Source: Lachnospiraceae bacterium (GTDB lineage: Bacteria; Bacillota; Clostridia; Lachnospirales; Lachnospiraceae). Taken from it: DNA of 12,675 nucleotides. The notes under the pieces are model-generated. The model saw only the letters and a list, made by a program, of their open reading frames with translations. It was not told the DNA's origin and made no database searches. The stretch is taken from contig SVEW01000015.1 in NCBI GenBank assembly GCA_015057205.1, positions 677-13,351 on the forward strand, given 5' to 3'. The stretch's first letter is position 1. Each line of letters opens with the position of its first letter. Made by a program: the position numbers and the translations under genes. Of the stretch, positions 6,513 through 11,804 are shown one piece after another.

Positions 6513-6573
6513 AAAGATAGCATAAAGTATGCGGCAAGGCAACTTGCAATATAAGAAGGAGGGACTTTTGTAT

Positions 6574-8508
6574 ATGGGATACGAAAAACTATTTCAAAAA
6601 GGCCAGATCGGCTCCATGGAATTAAAAAACCGCATTGTCATGCCGGCGATGGGGGTTTCCATGGCTGAGCCGGATGGCTGTGCGAATGAGCACATTATTC
6701 GTTACTACGAGGAACGCGCAAAAGGTGGCGTGGGTCTGATTATTACTGAGATTACAAGAGTGGAACCGGAGTTTGGAACAGCCGTTCCGAATCAGTTGGG
6801 GGCTTATGAATTGTATCAGGTTCCGCATTTGCAGCGATTAGCTGACAGAGTGCATAAATACGGCACGAAGATTTTGATGCAGTTACAACACCCGGGAAGA
6901 GAAAACAAATCTTCCATGATTGGCGGAAAGCAGATTGTTGCGCCATCTGCTGTAATGTGTAAGGTGACACAGGAGATGCCAAGAGAGTTAACCACCGAAG
7001 AGTGTACCAACATTATGAAAGCATTTGTAAAGGGTGCGGTACTGGCTAAAAATGCCGGATTCGACGGGGTGGAATTGCATGCTGCCCATGGTTACTTATT
7101 AAATGAGTTTTTGTCTCCGTACACCAATAAACGTACGGATCGTTATGGCGGCTCCTTTTCTAACCGAATTCGCATTTTAGAAGAGATGATTACTGCCATC
7201 CGCCATTTGTGTGGACCGAAGTTCGTGATTTCTGTGCGTATTAGCGGAGATGAATTTGTGGAAGGTGGACTTCATCTGGAGGACACGGTGCAGATTGCCA
7301 TGAATCTTGAGTCCTTTGGTATTGACTGTATCAACGTAAGTGCAGGTATTTATGAAACATCCACCACCATTATTGAGCCTGCGTCCTATGCCCAGGGCTG
7401 GAAAAAGCATCTGGCCAGTGCGATTCGTAAGGCAGTTAAGATTCCGGTTATTGCAGCAAATAATATTAAAGATCCGGAAGTTGCGGAAGCGCTTCTGAAA
7501 GAAGAAGTATGTGACTATATTGCCATCGGACGTGCCAGCTTAGCCGATCCGGAATGGGCAAAAAAAGCGAAATGTGGAAAGGCAGATGAAATCAACAAAT
7601 GTATCGGATGCCTGTATTGTTTTGGTGAACTATCAGCCGGACGTCATATTTCCTGTGCCGTAAACCCGAAATGCGGACGCGAGGTAGAATACGTTCACGT
7701 AGAGAAAAATGGTGATGGTCGGAAAGTTGCCATCATCGGTGGAGGACCTGCCGGTATGGTGGCTGCTTTGACGTTAAAAGAGCGTGGATTTGCGCCGGTT
7801 CTTTTTGAGAAAGCGGCTACCTTAGGCGGTCAGTTGAACATTGCGGATAAACCGATTTTGAAGGAAAAATTAGGTGCCTATAAGCAGTCTTTGATTACCC
7901 GTATTGAGCGCAGTGGCATAGAGGTTCATCTCAATACTGCTGCTACCGTGGAAAATGTGAAAGCAATCAATCCTGTGGGCGTATTCATTGCTACCGGTGG
8001 AACACCAACGGTACCACCTATTCCGGGCATTGATAAGTCGTTTGTTATGACTGCGGAAGAAGTGCTGACCGGCAAAAAAACACCAACCGGTAAAGTTGCC
8101 ATTATCGGTGGCGGTATCACAGGTATTGAAACAGCTGATACGCTGGCAGAACAAGGTATGGATGTAACGATTGTAGAGATGATGCCTGAAGTCGGTGCAG
8201 CACTTTATAAATCCGTTTTGGTAGATTTCATGATGCGGCTTCAAAAAGCAGGTGTTCAGGTTATGACGAGGCAACAGTTGTTTAAAATTGATGACGGAAT
8301 GCTTACGCTTTTGCACACGCAGACAAGTGAATTCTCTACGCTTTCCTGTGATACGGTGGTACTTGCCCTTGGTGTAACACCGAATAAAGAGTTGACGAAA
8401 CAGTTTGAGGAAGCATTTGACGAGTGCATCGTTCTTGGTGACGCAGTGAAATCCGGACGAATTGCGGATGCTACACTGGATGCTTTAGGACTTGCATCTA
8501 CATTTTAA
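6574..8508 (+). CDS. Flavin/4Fe-4S ene-reductase (BaiCD/BaiH, FadH, 2-enoate reductase family)
   Basis: The preferred start is ATG 6574 (644 residues): AGGAGGG (6557-6563) lies ten bases upstream, and the family N-terminus YEKLFQKGQIGSMELKNRI begins here. A TTG at 6568 is also possible; an ATG at 6529 nearly abuts the predicted transcription start. The domains are an old-yellow-enzyme FMN barrel (about 5-330, with ELHAAHGYLLNEFLSP and TDRYGGSFSNR), a 4Fe-4S site (C343, C346, C349, C361), an FAD Rossmann motif (IIGGGPAG, about 389-394) and an inner NAD(P)H Rossmann motif (IIGGGITG, from about 512). Electrons pass from NAD(P)H through FAD and 4Fe-4S to FMN and then to a conjugated C=C bond of a substrate. 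The Fe-S spacing C-x2-C-x2-C-x11-C is nearer to trimethylamine dehydrogenase than to E. coli FadH (C-x2-C-x3-C). The substrate is unknown; bile acid, steroid, isoflavone or enoate are candidates. It is cotranscribed with the dehydrogenase 15 bases downstream. Confidence 0.9.
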   Translation: MGYEKLFQKGQIGSMELKNRIVMPAMGVSMAEPDGCANEHIIRYYEERAKGGVGLIITEITRVEPEFGTAVPNQLGAYELYQVPHLQRLADRVHKYGTKILMQLQHPGRENKSSMIGGKQIVAPSAVMCKVTQEMPRELTTEECTNIMKAFVKGAVLAKNAGFDGVELHAAHGYLLNEFLSPYTNKRTDRYGGSFSNRIRILEEMITAIRHLCGPKFVISVRISGDEFVEGGLHLEDTVQIAMNLESFGIDCINVSAGIYETSTTIIEPASYAQGWKKHLASAIRKAVKIPVIAANNIKDPEVAEALLKEEVCDYIAIGRASLADPEWAKKAKCGKADEINKCIGCLYCFGELSAGRHISCAVNPKCGREVEYVHVEKNGDGRKVAIIGGGPAGMVAALTLKERGFAPVLFEKAATLGGQLNIADKPILKEKLGAYKQSLITRIERSGIEVHLNTAATVENVKAINPVGVFIATGGTPTVPPIPGIDKSFVMTAEEVLTGKKTPTGKVAIIGGGITGIETADTLAEQGMDVTIVEMMPEVGAALYKSVLVDFMMRLQKAGVQVMTRQQLFKIDDGMLTLLHTQTSEFSTLSCDTVVLALGVTPNKELTKQFEEAFDECIVLGDAVKSGRIADATLDALGLASTF

Positions 8509-8523
8509 TCGGGAGGGTTTACA

Positions 8524-9369
8524 ATGAAGGAATTTAAAGGCAAAGTAGCGCTGATAACCGGCGCAGCCAATGGATTTGGAAAAGAATTTGTAAAAGAAGC
8601 TGTCAAAAGAGAAATGAAAGTAGTTGCAGTTGACATCGAAGGGGATGAAATGGAAGCTGCAGCAAAAGAAATTGGCGGCGATGTAACTGCAGTACAGGCG
8701 GATTTGACAAAATATGAGGAAGTGGAGCGTGTGGTAAACCTGACTATGGAAAAGTATGGTCAGATTGATTTGCTTATGTGTAATGCGGGTATTGCCATTC
8801 CACGTTACATATGGGAAGTTCCGGTTCGTGACTGGGAATGGATTACCCATATCAATCTTTTGCAGCATGTGTACTTTATGAAACTTGTTATTCCAATTAT
8901 GAGAAAGCAGGGTACACATTGTCATATTTGCAATACGGCTTCCGTGGCCGGAGTCATTACCTCTAACGGTATGCCGGCTTATCATGCAACCAAGCATGCA
9001 GCGGTTGCACTTGCTGAGAGTGTGAAATACGATTTGGAATGTGTTGGTGCAGATATCGGCATGTCCGTTTTTTGCCCGGGATTTATTCAGACCGACTTGC
9101 ATCATTCCGAACGGCATCGTCCGGAACAATACCGGGATGACAGTGATCCGTATTACACCAGTCCGCAGTTTGCTATGGGACAGAAAACAGCAGAAAAAGT
9201 TATCGTTACCGGAAAGCGGCTGGATTTTGTAGGACCGCGTGTATTTAAGGCCATTGAGGATGAGGATTTTTACATTCTGACAGACCCGTTGTACACCACC
9301 ATTATTGGAGGGCGTGTAACGGATATGTTGGCAGGAAAAGGACCAAAGCTGTCCAATATTAGAAAGTAA
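8524..9369 (+). CDS. Short-chain dehydrogenase/reductase (classical SDR)
   Basis: This 281-residue enzyme interconverts an alcohol and a ketone using a nicotinamide cofactor. All classical SDR motifs are present: the cofactor loop TGAANGFG (12-19), an Asp after the second strand (AVDIEG, D37) favouring NAD(H) over NADP(H), NAG (87-89), and the catalytic set N111, S140, Y153 and K157 (YHATK). The C-terminal stretch DEDFYILTDP is common among larger SDRs that act on bulky hydrophobic substrates. GGGAGGG (8511-8517) lies six bases before the ATG and only 15 bases after the ene-reductase stop, so the two are cotranscribed and probably act in sequence. Analogous pairs are BaiCD/BaiH with BaiA in bile acid dehydroxylation and daidzein reductase with dihydrodaidzein reductase in equol formation. 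Substrate is not determined. Confidence 0.92.
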   Translation: MKEFKGKVALITGAANGFGKEFVKEAVKREMKVVAVDIEGDEMEAAAKEIGGDVTAVQADLTKYEEVERVVNLTMEKYGQIDLLMCNAGIAIPRYIWEVPVRDWEWITHINLLQHVYFMKLVIPIMRKQGTHCHICNTASVAGVITSNGMPAYHATKHAAVALAESVKYDLECVGADIGMSVFCPGFIQTDLHHSERHRPEQYRDDSDPYYTSPQFAMGQKTAEKVIVTGKRLDFVGPRVFKAIEDEDFYILTDPLYTTIIGGRVTDMLAGKGPKLSNIRK

Positions 9370-9431
9370 AAGGGTGGGAGAAATCCCAAAAGAAGAACAA
9401 TAACAATTAAATACGAAATAAGATAGAGGTG

Positions 9432-9474
9432 GCGTCCCATAATGCGTGAGCAGGTATTGTGGGACGCAATTTTG
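9432..9474 (+). terminator. Long-stem terminator after the ene-reductase/SDR operon
   Basis: Positions 9432-9445 pair with 9454-9467 (perfect 8-bp base GCGTCCCA/TGGGACGC, then six more pairs, two of them wobble) around an 8-nt loop. AATTTTG follows. It lies about 60 nt after the SDR stop. A minor hairpin TGGGA-GAAA-TCCCA (9375-9388) precedes it. Confidence 0.75.
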
Positions 9475-9518
9475 TGAAAATAGTATGACATGACCGCAAT
9501 ACACAGTTTCTTCGTAAA

Positions 9519-9536
9519 ATTGTGAGATAATACAAT
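9519..9536 (+). promoter_or_regulatory. Extended -10 promoter of the 49-residue gene, inside an inverted repeat
   Basis: TGAGATAAT (9523-9531) is a good extended -10; the -35 is weak. It is embedded in ATTGT (9519-9523) ... ACAAT (9532-9536), a symmetric element that could bind a regulator. The predicted start is near 9538, about 33 nt before the ATG. Confidence 0.45.
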
Positions 9537-9570
9537 CCAATTCAATAAGCAGGCAGGGGAGGGTGATTGC

Positions 9571-9720
9571 ATGTTTGTTAAAACAGAAAACGATGAATTA
9601 TTAGATGAAAGAATGGTGTTATTCTCTATCACGAAGATGTCTACTGAAGAATTTGAGGAGTTGGAAAAAACCGTTGAGGAAACCGGACGATATCCGGATG
9701 ACTTTTATTGTAAGTCGTAG
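9571..9720 (+). CDS. Small acidic protein of unknown function (49 residues)
   Basis: A short gene with every expected signal: an extended -10 promoter, the ribosome binding site GGGGAGGG (9556-9563) seven bases before ATG 9571, and a strong terminator eight bases after TAG 9718-9720. The protein begins MFVKTENDELLDERMV and ends TGRYPDDFYCKS. It is rich in Glu and Asp, with a likely helix (STEEFEELEKTVEET, about 24-38) and one Cys near the C-terminus. There is no signal peptide or membrane segment, so it is probably cytosolic. I do not recognise a family. It sits alone between the ene-reductase operon and the thioredoxin operon, and its upstream ATTGT/ACAAT element loosely resembles elements in front of both. 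Confidence 0.7.
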   Translation: MFVKTENDELLDERMVLFSITKMSTEEFEELEKTVEETGRYPDDFYCKS

Positions 9721-9727
9721 AAGAGTC

Positions 9728-9764
9728 GGGATGCATACAAGTGGTGTGCATCCTGTTTTGTTTT
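9728..9764 (+). terminator. Intrinsic terminator after the 49-residue gene
   Basis: GGATGCATAC (9729-9738) pairs with GTGTGCATCC (9744-9753), with one wobble, around AAGTG. GTTTTGTTTTG follows. The separate terminator supports the small gene as an independent transcription unit. Confidence 0.87.
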
Positions 9765-9820
9765 GAACCATAAAACTATTCTGGAAGATGTATTGTGCAA
9801 AATTAAATTGAAAAAAACTG

Positions 9821-9849
9821 TTGACAAATAAGGTGGGTTCGTGTATAGT
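9821..9849 (+). promoter_or_regulatory. Strong promoter of the thioredoxin/peroxidase operon
   Basis: A consensus TTGACA (9821-9826), a 17-nt spacer and TATAGT (9844-9849) make this the best promoter in the window. GTATAGTATAC (9843-9853) is a palindrome across the -10. A near-palindromic ATTGAATTGAATACAAT (9872-9888) lies in the leader between the predicted start (about 9856) and the ribosome binding site (GGGGG, 9902-9906), a suitable position for a repressor. It does not match the PerR or Fur consensus well. Confidence 0.82.
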
Positions 9850-9913
9850 ATACTTATCAAAAGAAAACACAATTGAATTGAATACAATATAAATAAGGAA
9901 AGGGGGACATACA

Positions 9914-10774
9914 ATGCGCTATGATGTAATTGTTATAGGTTCCGGTCCGGCAGGATTATCAGCAGCCATTACCTTGAAGATTCGAAACAAATCCGTATTG
10001 GTAGTTGGAAATGCTGAGGTAAGTGAGAAGGTCGAGAAGGCCCATGAGATTAATAACTATCTTGGAATTCCGGCAGTGAAAGGTTCGGATTTGGCGAAAC
10101 AATTCCTTGATCATGCCAAGAGCCTTGGTGTGGAGATAGTGAATCACCAGATTCATACCGTATATGCCATGGGTGAGTTTTTTAGCCTGCAGACAACAGC
10201 AAATGAGACCTTAGAAGCAAGTGCAGTTGTTTTGGCAACCGGCGTGAATTTTGGAAAGCCGTATCCGGGTGAGAATGAATTCTTAGGAAGAGGCGTTAGC
10301 TACTGTGCAACCTGTGATGCACCTTTATATAAGGGTAAGAAGATAGTCATGATTGGTTCATCCAAGAAGGAAGAAGCAGAAGCGGACTTCATGTCGGAAA
10401 TCTGTTCGGAGGTTATTTATATTCCTACCTATCAGGATGAGGTAGATGTGAATGAGAATGTACAGGTTGTAAGAGAAGAACCGGTGGAAATTAAAGGTGG
10501 CTTGAAGGCCATGTCACTGGCAACCAAGGAACAGGAAATTGAGGCTGACGGATTTTTCATCTTAAGAGAAAGTGTATCACCGGGACAATTGGTACCGGGA
10601 CTTGCGATGGACGGGAACCACATTCAGGTAAACCGTAAGATGGAGACCAATATAAGAGGCTGTTTTGCATGCGGAGATATCGTAGGTGCGCCATATCAAT
10701 ATATTAAGGCGGCCGGCGAGGGGAATATTGCAGCAATCAGTGTGGTAGAATATTTAAATAGTTTAAAGAAATAA
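9914..10774 (+). CDS. Thioredoxin-reductase-like flavoprotein with degenerate NADPH site (candidate ferredoxin-dependent type)
   Basis: This 286-residue protein is a low-molecular-weight thioredoxin reductase homologue that should reduce the thioredoxin encoded 17 bases downstream. The FAD loop GSGPAG (9-14), the FAD-domain end ATG (108-110), the redox disulfide CATC (C131, C134) and the C-terminal FAD motif CGDIVG (253-258) are intact. The nucleotide domain is not: where NADPH-using enzymes have GGGxSAxE and HRR, this one has IGSSKKEEAEAD (147-158) and YIPTYQDE (169-176). It is also shorter than the usual ~310 residues. Loss of exactly these motifs marks the ferredoxin-dependent flavin thioredoxin reductases described from clostridia, so electrons may come from reduced ferredoxin. 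That donor is inferred. It is the first gene of the operon. Confidence 0.85.
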   Translation: MRYDVIVIGSGPAGLSAAITLKIRNKSVLVVGNAEVSEKVEKAHEINNYLGIPAVKGSDLAKQFLDHAKSLGVEIVNHQIHTVYAMGEFFSLQTTANETLEASAVVLATGVNFGKPYPGENEFLGRGVSYCATCDAPLYKGKKIVMIGSSKKEEAEADFMSEICSEVIYIPTYQDEVDVNENVQVVREEPVEIKGGLKAMSLATKEQEIEADGFFILRESVSPGQLVPGLAMDGNHIQVNRKMETNIRGCFACGDIVGAPYQYIKAAGEGNIAAISVVEYLNSLKK

Positions 10775-10791
10775 ATCAGGAGGAAAGAAGT

Positions 10792-11100
10792 ATGGTTAAG
10801 AAGATTAATAGCGAAGAATTTAAGAATGAAGCAATGAAAGGTTGTGCGGTGGTAGATTTTTCCGCAGTATGGTGTGGACCATGTAAGATGCTTGCACCGG
10901 TTCTTGAAGAGGTGTCCGAGGAAATGGGCGAGGTTAACTTCTACAACGTAGATGTAGATGAGAATCAGAACCTGGCTGCAGAATATGGAATTATGAATAT
11001 TCCGGCTATTCTTGTATTAAAAGATGGCGTAAAGCAGGACATTTTGGTAGGATTCAAGCCAAAAGAAACATTGGAAAGCGAAATTAAAGCATTATTGTAA
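10792..11100 (+). CDS. trxA: Thioredoxin
   Basis: This 102-residue protein has the full thioredoxin pattern: VVDFSAVWCGPCKMLAPVLEE with active-site WCGPC (27-31), the strand VNFYNVDVDEN, and the cis-proline in NIPAIL (P71). Length and motifs are standard. It carries electrons from the reductase to disulfide targets, here most obviously the peroxidase encoded next. GGAGG (10779-10783) lies eight bases before the ATG, and the reductase gene ends 17 bases upstream. Confidence 0.95.
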   Translation: MVKKINSEEFKNEAMKGCAVVDFSAVWCGPCKMLAPVLEEVSEEMGEVNFYNVDVDENQNLAAEYGIMNIPAILVLKDGVKQDILVGFKPKETLESEIKALL

Positions 11101-11133
11101 GGATAAGTAAAAAAGTAAAAGGAGGCGATCGGC

Positions 11134-11676
11134 ATGGGATTTTATGATTTGAAGGTAGAAGCTGCAGATGGCAGCATGGTATCCATGGAGGATTTTAGAG
11201 GTAAAGTAGTATTGGTAGTGAATACCGCAACCGGATGTGGTTTTACCCCACATTATGAACCAATTGAGAGTATGTACGAGAAGTATCATGAACAGGGCTT
11301 CGAAGTGGTAGATGTACCGTGCAATCAGTTTGCCGGTCAGGCTCCGGAGAGCGATGAAGAAATCCATCAGTTCTGCCAGTTGAAGTACAATACCCAGTTC
11401 CCACAGATGAAGAAATCGGATGTCAACGGTGAGAATGCCATTGAATTATTCCGTTATCTGAAGGAACAGAAAGGGTTTGAAGGATTCGGTAAGGGTCCGA
11501 AGGCATTGGCAATGAGTGCCATGATGAAGAAGTTTGATAAGGATTACAAGAATAATCCGGATATCAAATGGAATTTTACAAAGTTCGTTGTGGATCGGGA
11601 AGGAAATGTGGTTGCACGTTTCGAGCCTACAGCGGATATGAAGAAGGTTGAAGAGTGCGTTGCCGCGCTGATGTAA
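11134..11676 (+). CDS. Glutathione-peroxidase-family thiol peroxidase, probably thioredoxin-dependent
   Basis: This 180-residue peroxidase reduces hydrogen peroxide or lipid hydroperoxides. The catalytic set is visible: peroxidatic Cys in NTATGCGFTPHYE (C35), Gln in PCNQFAGQAPE (Q69), and Trp-Asn in KWNFTKF (W146, N147). It uses Cys rather than selenocysteine. A second Cys in EEIHQFCQLKY (C81) lies where thioredoxin-dependent GPx enzymes of plants and bacteria carry their resolving Cys. That fits the thioredoxin and reductase genes directly upstream better than glutathione, which most clostridia lack. AAAAGGAGG lies eight bases before the ATG; the gap to trxA is 33 bases. A strong terminator closes the operon. 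Confidence 0.92.
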   Translation: MGFYDLKVEAADGSMVSMEDFRGKVVLVVNTATGCGFTPHYEPIESMYEKYHEQGFEVVDVPCNQFAGQAPESDEEIHQFCQLKYNTQFPQMKKSDVNGENAIELFRYLKEQKGFEGFGKGPKALAMSAMMKKFDKDYKNNPDIKWNFTKFVVDREGNVVARFEPTADMKKVEECVAALM

Positions 11677-11696
11677 TTGAATAGAAAAGAAATAAG

Positions 11697-11729
11697 AAGC
11701 CGGTACCGTAGTTGGTATCGGCTTTTTTT
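11697..11729 (+). terminator. Intrinsic terminator after the redox operon
   Basis: AAGCCGGTACC (11697-11707) pairs with GGTATCGGCTT (11714-11724), with one wobble, around GTAGTT. The T-run reaches 11729. It lies about 20 nt after the peroxidase stop. Confidence 0.92.
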
Positions 11730-11739
11730 GTAAAATGGC

Positions 11740-11768
11740 TTGTTCTTTACAAAAAATAAGTGTATAAT
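11740..11768 (+). promoter_or_regulatory. Promoter for prmA
   Basis: TTGTTC (11740-11745), a 17-nt spacer and a consensus TATAAT (11763-11768) place the start near 11775. The leader then carries AAGGAG (11791-11796) eight bases before the ATG at 11805. prmA is therefore expressed independently of the redox operon and of dnaJ. Confidence 0.75.
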
Positions 11769-11804
11769 AAATCAGTTATAGAGTCGAAAAAAGGAGTTGT
11801 CACT

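Noticed and set aside
6529..6573. Upstream start for the ene-reductase
   Set aside because: The ATG has no ribosome binding site and lies about ten bases after the predicted transcription start. The added 15 residues are outside the family's N-terminus.
7870..8316. A 148-codon minus-strand frame inside the ene-reductase gene
   Set aside because: Antisense shadow of the two Rossmann regions; composition and lack of start signals argue against a gene.
8485..9540. A 351-codon open frame on the minus strand
   Set aside because: It lies antisense to the SDR gene, which has all catalytic motifs. Its product is an implausible Cys/His/Phe-rich sequence with no domain and no ribosome binding site.
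9843..9890. PerR or Fur box before the peroxidase operon
   Set aside because: The palindromic stretches here do not match the TTATAATnATTATAA or GATAATGATTATC consensus well enough; only a generic near-palindrome is reported.
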